NCBI GenBank assembly: GCA_029961075.1
Contig: JASBVL010000027.1
Coordinates: 1-64,000 of the forward strand
From: Sphaerobacter sp.
GTDB taxonomy: Bacteria; Chloroflexota; Chloroflexia; Thermomicrobiales; Thermomicrobiaceae
Direction: 5' to 3'
DNA: 64,000 nt
This document shows positions 24,887 through 32,193 of this stretch, piece after piece; position 1 is the first letter of the stretch; the number at the start of each line of letters is the position of its first letter. The position numbers were made by a program, and so were the translations under genes. The notes below the pieces were generated by a model. That model had not been told where the DNA came from. It saw nothing but the letters and a program-made list of their open reading frames with translations, and did not search any database.

Positions 24887-26410
24887 ATGACGCGCACCCG
24901 TCGACGTGCGACCATCCTCGCGCGAGCGTCCGCCGCGCTCCTCATCCTGGCGGCGCTCTTCGCCACGCTCGCGCTCCCGGCCGCGGCGCAGGAGTACGCC
25001 GGCTGGGAGTTCCGGCTCGAGCCCTGCCAACACGCGGCCGGCTTCGGCTCCGCCGGGCTGACCGCCGGCCCGGGCATCCCGCCGCTCGGCAGCGGCAGCC
25101 TTACTTTCGATCTCGCGGACGACGGCACCGGGTTCCCGCAGTTCCGCCACCGGGGCTTCGACGGCGTGGCGCTCGCCACGCTGACCCGGCTCTCCTACAG
25201 CTCCTACGTCGCCATGTCCGGTGACCTGACCGTCGCCCCGCTGCTGCTGCTCGACGTCGACATCGACGGGGACGGGCAGGGGGACGACCAGCTCGTCTTC
25301 CAGCCGGGCCAGCAGGGTGCGGCGCTCGCCAGCTACGACTGGCAGAGCTGGGATGCGCTCCAGGGCCGCTGGTGGTCGCGCACCGGGCAGGCCGGGATGA
25401 GCGCCGACGCGCCGCAGCCGCTCGCGACCTACCTGGAGTCCTTCCCGCAGGCGACGATCGCCAGCCCGGACGGGCGCGGCGGGCTGCGCCTCGCCGCCGG
25501 CTGCCTCGGCGACGGCTGGGCTGGCTTCACCGGTGCCATCGATGCGCTGAGCATCGGCGTGGGTGGCCGCACGACGACCTATGACTTCGAGCCGGGCCGC
25601 GTCGTGGTCAATGGCGCGACGCCTCCCGGGCGGGTGGCGAGCGCGCCGGTCTTCGACCAGCTCACCCCGGCGCCCTTCAGCCGCAGCGCCCCCGGCTCGG
25701 TCACCATCGGCGTCGACGTCCACTCCGACAGCCCCATCCGCTCGGTCACGCTGACGCTCAACGGCCAGAACCTGCCGGAGCCGCCGATCACCGTCGTGGG
25801 CAACAGCGCCACGGCGCGCGCCACCCGCTCGCTGGCGGCCGGCGTTTACTCCGTCACGGCCACCGCCACTGACGCCGACGGCGACCGCTACACCGCGCAG
25901 TGGGACTTCGTCGTCGGGGCCGCCGGTGAGAGCCAGTGGTTTACCGCCAGCGGCGCCCCCAAGCCGGACCAGATCAACGCCACCCTGCGCTCGCTGGTCG
26001 AGGCCTTCCGCTGGCACCTGCTCGGCCAGTCGTGGGACGGCGCCGCGCACCCGGAGATACCCACCCACGGCACCACCGTCACCCAGGCGCCCGCGGTCGG
26101 GACCTGGGTGACCAGGGACGGCTTCGATCAGGCGGCCACCGAGGCGACGCTCCGCTCCCTGGTCGAGTCCTTCCGCTGGCACTTCTGGGGCGTCTCCTGG
26201 GATGGCGGCGACCACGCCGACGTCCCGACGCACGCGACCCAGATCCTGCCGCAGCAGGGCATCGACCCCTGGTTCGACGAGGACGGCAAGCCGATCCGGG
26301 CGAACATCGAGGCGACGCTCCGCTCGCTGGTGGAGGCGTTCCGCTGGCACTTCTGGGGCGTCTCCTGGGATGGGCAGCACCACGAGAGCGACATGCCCAC
26401 CCACGGGTGA
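24887..26410 (+). CDS. Secreted protein with three C-terminal WHFWGVSWDG repeats
   Basis: A 507-aa exported protein of no recognised family. ATG 24887 follows GGGAAGGGG; MTRTRRRATILARASAALLI, then LAALFATLALPAAAQEYAG, is a signal peptide. Residues ~35-235 form a beta-rich domain opening with GWEFRLEPCQHAAGFG, with an Asp-rich DVDIDGDGQGDD loop that could bind calcium. Residues ~250-340 look like an Ig/cadherin-like fold (SVTLTLNGQNLP, GVYSVTATATDADGD). The C-terminus is three tandem ~55-residue repeats, each with ATLRSLVEAFRWHFWGVSWD followed by an H.D.PTH end. Nothing by eye predicts an enzyme activity; surface or envelope binding is an inference. Confidence 0.8.
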   Translation: MTRTRRRATILARASAALLILAALFATLALPAAAQEYAGWEFRLEPCQHAAGFGSAGLTAGPGIPPLGSGSLTFDLADDGTGFPQFRHRGFDGVALATLTRLSYSSYVAMSGDLTVAPLLLLDVDIDGDGQGDDQLVFQPGQQGAALASYDWQSWDALQGRWWSRTGQAGMSADAPQPLATYLESFPQATIASPDGRGGLRLAAGCLGDGWAGFTGAIDALSIGVGGRTTTYDFEPGRVVVNGATPPGRVASAPVFDQLTPAPFSRSAPGSVTIGVDVHSDSPIRSVTLTLNGQNLPEPPITVVGNSATARATRSLAAGVYSVTATATDADGDRYTAQWDFVVGAAGESQWFTASGAPKPDQINATLRSLVEAFRWHLLGQSWDGAAHPEIPTHGTTVTQAPAVGTWVTRDGFDQAATEATLRSLVESFRWHFWGVSWDGGDHADVPTHATQILPQQGIDPWFDEDGKPIRANIEATLRSLVEAFRWHFWGVSWDGQHHESDMPTHG

Positions 26411-26468
26411 GCGGTACCCCGCACCTCCGCGCCGCGCGGGGGTGCGGCCGACGATCAGTGACAGTGAT

Positions 26469-26505
26469 GGCGACGCGCGACCCGGTCACGCGGTCGCGCG
26501 TCGCC
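26469..26505 (+). other. Perfect 14-bp hairpin before the lipoprotein gene
   Basis: GGCGACGCGCGACC (26469-26482), 9-nt loop, GGTCGCGCGTCGCC (26492-26505). It abuts the GGGGAGGGG ribosome site of the gene at 26522 and lies 58 nt after the previous stop. It could terminate the upstream transcript, protect the downstream mRNA 5' end or restrain translation. It has no U-tract. Confidence 0.6.
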
Positions 26506-26521
26506 GTGGGGAGGGGCCAGC

Positions 26522-27259
26522 TTGACACGAACGCGTAGCGTGCTCGGCGCGCTGGTCGGCGCGGTGCTCCTGCTGGGGACCGCGTGCCTGGGCGGCGCCG
26601 AGCCGACGCCGACGAGCGCCACGCAGCCGACGCGGTCCGCCGCGGCAGCGTCCCCCACGCCGGAGGCGAAGGCCACGCCCAATAGCCTCACACCATCGGG
26701 CGATTGGTGTACGCCGGTGCTCGCCGCCGGCGCCACCCCGACGCCCACGCCGCCGGTGAACCGCCGCCTCGGGCCGCCGGTCATGGCGCTCATCGCCGGC
26801 GAGTGCGAGCAGGAGGGCTCGATCGGCTCCTTCTTCTGGCAACTGGGCAGCGAGGTGGCCGCCGACGTCAACGCGCCCGGCCTCCAGATCCAGGCCGGCC
26901 CGCTGGCCCTGCAGCGGGGCCAAACGGTCCGGTTCGACCCGCGCGTCGGCCCCGTGCCGGCCAAGCTCACCCTGATCGTCTACCCGCAGCAGGGCAACGT
27001 CCGCCCGCTGGAGGAGCTGCCGAACGCGCAGGGGACGCCCCAGATCGGCACGCCGATCCCCGGCTCGAACACCCCGGATGTCTTCAAGCCGACCACCGAG
27101 CCGGTGACGACGGTCGAGATCCCGGTCGACGCGCTCTCCTGGACGGTCGACCTGGAGCCGGGGCGCTACTTCCTGCACCTCAAGGGCGAGTGGCCCAACC
27201 CGCAGGGGCAGGGCCGCCAGCTCACCGGCGAGTACTCGTTCTTCGTCCGCGTCGAGTAG
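26522..27259 (+). CDS. Secreted lipoprotein, function unknown
   Basis: A 245-aa protein with a type II signal peptide: TRTRSVLGALVGAVLLLGTA then Cys at about residue 22 (lipobox LGTAC), so it is probably lipid-anchored outside the membrane. A Thr/Pro/Ala-rich linker (PTPTSATQPTRSAAAASPTP) to about residue 60 precedes a beta-rich domain (GSFFWQLGSEVAADVNAPGL, then RVGPVPAKLTLIVYPQQ) ending in a final strand pair (LEPGRYFLHLKGEW, YSFFVRVE). TTG 26522 is chosen because GGGGAGGGG lies just upstream and it gives the complete signal peptide. It follows the secreted repeat protein at 24887 and may belong with it. Confidence 0.75.
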   Translation: MTRTRSVLGALVGAVLLLGTACLGGAEPTPTSATQPTRSAAAASPTPEAKATPNSLTPSGDWCTPVLAAGATPTPTPPVNRRLGPPVMALIAGECEQEGSIGSFFWQLGSEVAADVNAPGLQIQAGPLALQRGQTVRFDPRVGPVPAKLTLIVYPQQGNVRPLEELPNAQGTPQIGTPIPGSNTPDVFKPTTEPVTTVEIPVDALSWTVDLEPGRYFLHLKGEWPNPQGQGRQLTGEYSFFVRVE

Positions 27260-27285
27260 CGCCCGCCCACCGCACCGCGGGCCTT

Positions 27286-27440
27286 CGTGTCCCCCTCTCC
27301 CCCGCGCCCCCCTCCCAGGATTGGGAGAGGGGGCAGGGGGGTGAGGGGGACACGCAATACGCACTACGCAGTACGCACCACGCACCACGCACCACGCAAT
27401 ACGCAATACGCAATACACAATCCGCACCACGCATCACGCC
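27286..27440. repeat. Heptad-repeat intergenic element, copy 2
   Basis: The clearest copy. A core with GTCCCCCTCTCC facing GGAGAGGGGGC and GAGGGGGAC (27288-27351) is followed by twelve consecutive 7-bp units from 27352: ACGCAAT, ACGCACT, ACGCAGT, ACGCACC three times, ACGCAAT three times, ACACAAT, CCGCACC, ACGCATC. Only the last two positions of each unit vary freely. One arm is present; the opposite arm seen in other copies is absent. The spacer 27260-27577 holds no gene. Confidence 0.9.
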
Positions 27441-27577
27441 CCAGGCCCCCAGCCTCTTGACGGACCGCGCGGCGCCGTCGACCATCCTGCCCGGAGCCAG
27501 CCAGCGGCGCCGTCCCACGCGGCGGCCCCGGTTTGGCCGGCCAGGGTCGGCCGTCGGTGTAGCAGTGAGGAGGCGGG

Positions 27578-28372
27578 ATGGAGGACGTGGAGCGGATCAA
27601 GGACCGGGTCCGCGCGCAGTTCGGCGCGGCGGCGGACGCCTACGTGCGCAGCGCCACCCATCGCATCGGCGACGATCTCGCGCGGCTGGTCGCGCTGGCC
27701 GAATTGACGCCGGAGACGGTCGCCCTCGATGTCGCCACCGGCGGCGGGCACACCGCGCTCGCCCTGGCGCCGCACGTGCGCCAGGTCATCGCCAGCGATC
27801 TCACCCCCGCGATGCTGGAGCAGGCCCGCGCCTTCCTGACCGCGCAGGGCGTGACCAACGTCGAGTTCCGGGTGGCCGACGCGGAGGAGTTGCCCTTCCC
27901 CGACGCCAGCTTCGACCTCGTCACCTGCCGCATCGCCCCCCACCACTTCGCCGACGTCCAGCGCGCCGTGCACGAGACGGCCCGCGTGCTCCGTCCGGGT
28001 GGGCTCTTCCTCCTGATCGACAGCGTGTCCCCCGAGGACCCCGAGCTCGACGCCTTCCTCAACGAGCTGGAGCGCCGCCGCGACCCGAGCCACGTGCGCT
28101 CCTACCGCCGCTCGGAGTGGTGCCGCTTCCTTGAGGCGGCCGGCTTCGCCGTGGAGGCGATGGAGACCTTCCCCAAGCGCCACGACTTCGCCGACTGGAC
28201 CGGTCGCTCGCGCCTCAGCCCGGAGGATCGCGCCGCGCTGGAGGCCTGGGTGCTGGCCGCGCCGCCCGCCTGCCGCGAGCACTTCCGGGTGGAGGTCGTC
28301 GACGGCCGCGTCGTCGCCCACACCGACGAGAAGGCGCTCTTCAAGGCCCGGAAGATCGCGCCGGGCGCGTAG
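27578..28372 (+). CDS. Class I SAM-dependent methyltransferase
   Basis: A 264-aa cytoplasmic methyltransferase of the UbiE/YcgJ type. LDVATGGGHTALALAP near residue 50 is motif I (SAM-binding glycines), with SDLTPAMLEQAR (acidic end of strand 2), ADAEELPFPDASFDLVTCRI (motifs post-I and II) and VLRPGGLFLLID (motif III). The N-terminal VRAQFGAAADAYVRS is typical of the MenG/UbiE-like group. The acceptor substrate cannot be told; no quinone-synthesis genes are near. ATG 27578 follows GAGGAGGCGGG. The gene stands alone between two repeat regions. Confidence 0.85.
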   Translation: MEDVERIKDRVRAQFGAAADAYVRSATHRIGDDLARLVALAELTPETVALDVATGGGHTALALAPHVRQVIASDLTPAMLEQARAFLTAQGVTNVEFRVADAEELPFPDASFDLVTCRIAPHHFADVQRAVHETARVLRPGGLFLLIDSVSPEDPELDAFLNELERRRDPSHVRSYRRSEWCRFLEAAGFAVEAMETFPKRHDFADWTGRSRLSPEDRAALEAWVLAAPPACREHFRVEVVDGRVVAHTDEKALFKARKIAPGA

Positions 28373-28443
28373 GGCTCTCGCCCCGCGCTGGCCGAAACCG
28401 CCGGCCGGCGCGGGCGGCCAACCGTGCGGGGCCGCACGGAACC

Positions 28444-28648
28444 GGGCGGGTACAAGGCCCGCCCCTACCGGAGGAACGGCGCGCCGGTCGGGGCGGGGCT
28501 TGTCGAGCGGAGCACCGCCCGCAATCCCCGCGGGCGGGCACAAGGCCCGCCCCTACCGGAGGAACGGCGCGCCGGTCGGAGCCGGGTCTTGTCGAACGGA
28601 GCACCGCCCGTTATCCCCGCGGGCGGGCACAAGGCCCGCCCCTACCAC
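28444..28648. repeat. Tandem GC-rich repeat, ~88-bp unit
   Basis: Units start with GGGCGGG at 28444, 28532 and 28621 (period 88-89, third unit partial). Each contains ACAAGGCCCGCCCCTACCGG, then AACGGCGCGCCGGTCGG and GGAGCACCGCCCG. Single elements of this family recur at 32028-32175, 39137-39320, 41752-41890, 43688-43745, 55508-55650 and 62340-62515. The gap 28373-28804 has no gene. Confidence 0.8.
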
Positions 28649-28708
28649 ACGCACCCGGCCCTTCCCCCCCGGCGGCAGTCGCTCGAGCGTGCGCTCGGGG
28701 GCGGTCTC

Positions 28709-28760
28709 AGCCCGCTTCCGCGGGCGTTCATGGTGAGCCCGGGGCTTCATCCCGGGCCAC
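28709..28760. repeat. Double-hairpin repeat, second copy
   Basis: CAGCCCGCTTCCGCGGGCGT then AGCCCGGGGCTTCATCCCGG closely match 21873-21928. Two adjacent short stems, suggesting a small mobile palindrome family. Confidence 0.65.
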
Positions 28761-28804
28761 GTCACCGACCGCACGGGCCACCCGTGGCGCCCACGCCCTG
28801 CCCC

Positions 28805-30049
28805 TCACCCCACCGTCAGCGGCTCGGGGGCGGGCAGGTCGTGCTCGGCGGCGTAGCGGCGGGCATGCTCGATCCGCTCGGCGATGCTGGGGTGGCTGGA
28901 GAGCAGGTAGCGCACCAGGGCCGGCGGCTGCGGATCCGACAGGTTCACGGCCGCCAGCCGGGTCATGGCCGAGCCGAAGGCCGCGGGGTCGCGCGTCAGC
29001 TCGAGCGCGAAGCGATCGGCCCGGCGCTCGATCCGGCGCGAGTACCAGTTCTGCACCGGCCCGAGGATCAGCCCCGCGAGCGAGAGGATCCACGCCAGGA
29101 GCGGCATGGTGGCGATGTCGTCCAGCCGGCGCGTGCCGATCCGGTGGCCGTAGCGGCGCAGCGTCGCGCGCGCCAGCCGGTCGACCAGGAACGACAGGGC
29201 GACGGTGAAGCCGCTGCCGAGCGCGATCAGGCGCCACAGGTCGCGGTGCGCCTGGTGCGCGATCTCGTGCGCCACGATCACCTCGATCTCCTCCGGGGTG
29301 AACTGCTCCAGCAGCGTGTCGCCCAGCACGATGCGCCTGGTTCGCCCGAGCCCGGCGAAGAAGGCGTTGGCCTTCTTGGTCTGCCGGCTCATGTCGGTCT
29401 GCAGCACGTCCGCCACCGCGATGCCGGAGCGCGCGGCGAGGGCCTTCAGGCGCTCGGCCAGCTCGCGGTCCTTCAGCGGCTCGTACCTGTTGAAGAGCGG
29501 CATGATCAGCACCGGGCCGAGCTGCGCCAGCAGCACGGTGAGGGGAATCGAGGCGGCGCTGACGATGGCCCACCAGGCGCGCGGCCAGCGCCGGATCGTG
29601 GCGTAGCCGGCGGCCACGAGCGGGATCTGCAGCGTGAGCCCGACGCCCAGCCCCTTGGCCTGTTCGCCGAGCCAGGCCGCGCGCGATTGATTGCTCAGCC
29701 CGTAGCGGTGCTCGACGACGTAGCCGCTGAGGTAGCTGAGCGGCAGCCCTGCCAGCCAGGTGAGGAGCGCGTAGGTGGCGCCCGTGGCCGCCTCTCCCGG
29801 CAGCCCCCAGCCCGCCCGTCGCTGCACCGCCGTCCGGATCCGGGCCGCGGTGCCGGAGAAGACCACGAGCGCGCCCGCCACCAGGCTGGCCGCCACGCTC
29901 AGCAGGTAGAGCCGCTCCTTCGTCCGGTTGTAGGCCCGCGCGCGGCGCAGCCGCTCCCGGTCGACCGGCGCGGGGGCGCCCGCCGTCCCCGCCGCTGCCA
30001 GGCGGCGCAGCGCGAGCGCGCCGCGCACCACCGTCAGCCCACGCACCAC
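28805..30049 (-). CDS. M48-family membrane zinc metalloprotease (CAAX prenyl protease 1/Ste24-like)
   Basis: A 414-aa integral membrane protease. HEIAHQAHRD is the zinc HExxH motif, and ERRADRFALEL, ~70 residues on, supplies the third zinc ligand (Glu). About six hydrophobic segments surround these, and NRYEPLKDRELAERL with QTDMSRQTKKANAFFAGLG are family blocks just before the active site. Bacterial members are thought to degrade misfolded membrane proteins; true prenyl-peptide processing is not expected. GTG 30049 is preferred because GGAAAGGA lies ~7 nt upstream; the frame stays open to 30139. It is divergent from the lysE-like gene. Confidence 0.88.
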   Translation of the reverse strand: MVRGLTVVRGALALRRLAAAGTAGAPAPVDRERLRRARAYNRTKERLYLLSVAASLVAGALVVFSGTAARIRTAVQRRAGWGLPGEAATGATYALLTWLAGLPLSYLSGYVVEHRYGLSNQSRAAWLGEQAKGLGVGLTLQIPLVAAGYATIRRWPRAWWAIVSAASIPLTVLLAQLGPVLIMPLFNRYEPLKDRELAERLKALAARSGIAVADVLQTDMSRQTKKANAFFAGLGRTRRIVLGDTLLEQFTPEEIEVIVAHEIAHQAHRDLWRLIALGSGFTVALSFLVDRLARATLRRYGHRIGTRRLDDIATMPLLAWILSLAGLILGPVQNWYSRRIERRADRFALELTRDPAAFGSAMTRLAAVNLSDPQPPALVRYLLSSHPSIAERIEHARRYAAEHDLPAPEPLTVG

Positions 30050-30249
30050 GATGCCGTCCTTTCCCCATGCCGGTCGGCAGCGCCCGGCCGGCGATCTGCT
30101 ATGCTTACGCCGCCCTGGTGTGGCACGCACGGCGTCCACCTCCCGGCTCTCGTCGCCCCGATAGCCGGGTCAGCCAGTGGTGCCGCCACGCTCCCGCCCC
30201 GGGTTATGGCGGCCTCGTTGCTGGAGAGCAGAGGAGCGGACAGCGACGC

Positions 30250-30891
30250 ATGGAGCTGGCACTGCGCGGGATTCTCACCGGCCTCATGCTGGCGGCCCCG
30301 ATCGGCCCGGTCAACATCGAGATCGTACGCCGCGGGCTCCGCTCCGGGTTCCTCTCCGGCTGGTTGGTCGGCGCGGGAGCCATCACCGCCGATACCCTCT
30401 ACTGCCTGCTCGCCGTCGCGGGGGTCATGACGCTGATCGACCGCCCGGGCGTGAGCATCGTCCTGTGGGGAGCCGGCGCGGGCTTCCTCGCATTCCTGGG
30501 TTATAGCAGTATACGCGCCGCCCTGACCAGCCAGCACCTGATCGACATAAAGCAGGATGCGGGCGGCTTCGCGCGGCGCTCCTACCCAACCGGGCTGTTG
30601 ATCGCGCTGCTCAACCCGATGGGCATCGCCTACTGGGCCTCGATCGGCGGCGCCCAGGTGGCCTCCGCGGTCGAGCAGACCGACACGAGCGGTGCGGTCG
30701 CCGTGGTGGTCGGGCTGATCCTGGGACTCGTGCTCTGGGTCACCGGGCTGTCGCTCCTGGTCCACGGTGGCAAGCGCTTCCTGTCCGACCGGCTCTTCCG
30801 CTGGGTGAACCTGGTCAGCGGGGTGGTGCTCATCGGCTTCGGCGTCTGGTTCGGCATGCAGGCGGTGCAGGAGGTCGCCGGATGGCTCTGA
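30250..30891 (+). CDS. LysE/RhtB-family exporter
   Basis: A 213-aa membrane protein with six hydrophobic helices, starting MELALRGILTGLMLAAPIGP followed by VNIEIVRRGLRSG, the LysE/RhtB N-terminal signature. LNPMGIAYWASIGG in the middle is the second family block (NPK/NPM motif). These carriers export amino acids or related small molecules; the substrate is unknown. ATG 30250 is used. The stop overlaps the next start by 10 nt (ATGGCTCTGA), implying translational coupling with the S58 peptidase downstream. One guess is that it exports amino acids released from short peptides by that partner. Confidence 0.88.
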   Translation: MELALRGILTGLMLAAPIGPVNIEIVRRGLRSGFLSGWLVGAGAITADTLYCLLAVAGVMTLIDRPGVSIVLWGAGAGFLAFLGYSSIRAALTSQHLIDIKQDAGGFARRSYPTGLLIALLNPMGIAYWASIGGAQVASAVEQTDTSGAVAVVVGLILGLVLWVTGLSLLVHGGKRFLSDRLFRWVNLVSGVVLIGFGVWFGMQAVQEVAGWL

Positions 30892-32006
30892 GCGCCAGGC
30901 GCCCCCGGGCGCGGGAGGCCGGGCTGGTGCTCGGCACGCTGTCCCCGGGGCCTCACAACGCCATCACCGACGTGGCCGGGGTGCGGGTCGGCCACGTGAC
31001 GTTGATCGCGGGCGAGGGCCCGCTGGTGCCGGGCCGGGGGCCGGTCCGCACCGGCGTGACGGTGATCCTGCCTCACGAGGGGAACCTGTTCCGCCAGAAG
31101 GTGCCGGCCGGGATCTTCGTGCTCAACGGCTTCGGCAAGTGCCTGGGCCAGGAGCAGATCGACGAGCTGGGGGTGATCGAGTCCCCCATCGCCCTCACCG
31201 GCACGATGAATGTGGGCGTCGTGGCGGACGGCCTCGTCGCGCACGCCATCCGCACCAACCCGGACGTGGGCATCACGACCTCGACGGTGAACCCGGTCGT
31301 GGGCGAGTGCTCCGACGCCTACCTGAACGACATGCAGGGGCGGCACGTGCGGCAGGAGCACGTGCTGGAGGCGATCGCGGCGGCGCGGCCCGGGCCGGTG
31401 GCCGAGGGCTGCGTCGGCGCCGGGACCGGCATGAGCCTGTTCGGCTTCAAGGGCGGGATCGGCACCGCGTCGCGCCGCCTGCCGGCCCTGCTCGGCGGCT
31501 ACACCGTCGGCGCCCTCGTGCTCGGCAACTTCGGGCGCCGGGAGCAGCTTACCATCGCCGGTGTGCCGGTGGGGCGCGAGCTGGCCCACTGGCAGCCGCC
31601 CGTCGACCCTGAGCCGCCCGAGACCGGCTCGGTCATGGTCATCCTGGCGACCGACGCGCCGCTGCTGGACCGCGGGCTGCGGCGCCTGGCGCGGCGCGCG
31701 GCGCTCGGGCTGGCGCGCACCGGGTCGATCGCCGGGCATGGGAGCGGCGACTACATCATCGCCTTCTCCACCGCCAATCGCATCCCGCACGACCCGAACG
31801 GGCTCGTGCTCACCCTCCGCCACATCGTGGAGGACGGCGCGCTGATCGACGGGCTCTTCCAGGCGGCGGTCGAGGCGACGGAGGAGGCCGTGATCAACGC
31901 CCTCTTCGCGGCGACGACCATGGTCGGCCGCGATGGGCACGTGCGCCACGCCCTCCCCCTCGACGAGACGCTGGCCATCCTCCAGCGCGCTGGCGTCCTG
32001 CGGTAG
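30882..32006 (+). CDS. P1/S58-family aminopeptidase (DmpA-like)
   Basis: A 374-aa member of the DmpA/L-aminopeptidase family (peptidase S58), which cleave themselves into two chains and act on N-terminal residues of peptides, amides or beta-peptides. NAITDVAGVRVGHVTL, TGVTVILPHEGNLF, NGFGKCLGQEQIDELG, GTMNVGVVADG and TSTVNPVVGECSDAYLND follow family order. ETGSVMVILATDAPL near residue 250 holds the Gly-Ser self-cleavage and nucleophile site. ATG 30882 overlaps the lysE-like stop, so the two are translationally coupled. No signal peptide, so it is cytoplasmic. Confidence 0.9.
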   Translation: MALSARRPRAREAGLVLGTLSPGPHNAITDVAGVRVGHVTLIAGEGPLVPGRGPVRTGVTVILPHEGNLFRQKVPAGIFVLNGFGKCLGQEQIDELGVIESPIALTGTMNVGVVADGLVAHAIRTNPDVGITTSTVNPVVGECSDAYLNDMQGRHVRQEHVLEAIAAARPGPVAEGCVGAGTGMSLFGFKGGIGTASRRLPALLGGYTVGALVLGNFGRREQLTIAGVPVGRELAHWQPPVDPEPPETGSVMVILATDAPLLDRGLRRLARRAALGLARTGSIAGHGSGDYIIAFSTANRIPHDPNGLVLTLRHIVEDGALIDGLFQAAVEATEEAVINALFAATTMVGRDGHVRHALPLDETLAILQRAGVLR

Positions 32007-32027
32007 GGGCAAACGTCGCGCGTTCTC

Positions 32028-32175
32028 CCAGGTCGGGGCGGCGCTTGTCCCGCCCGAGCATTGGTGGCATTGGCTGGCGCGGGAGGGCACCAGGCCCTCC
32101 CCTACCGAATACACCCGCGCCCGTTCTGCGGTCGGGGCGGGGCGTGTCGCGCGGAGTACCGCCCGGCGAGGCGTG
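32028..32175. repeat. GC-rich interspersed repeat (GTAGGGG family)
   Basis: GGGAGGGCACCAGGCCCTCC, then CCTACCG, followed by GGAGTACCGCCCGGCGA near 32155. The latter is shared with 39236-39260. Same family as the tandem at 28444. Confidence 0.7.
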
Positions 32176-32193
32176 GTCTGCGCCGAGCGCGCC

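Noticed and set aside
22220-26404. Minus-strand open frame of 1394 codons antisense to two secreted-protein genes
   Set aside because: Composition is that of a shadow frame; the plus strand holds signal peptides, repeats and terminators. The same applies to 34546-37362 (+) and 2132-3793 (+).
27352-27440. CRISPR array
   Set aside because: The repeated unit is only 7 bp with no spacers, there are no cas genes, and copies recur singly in other spacers.
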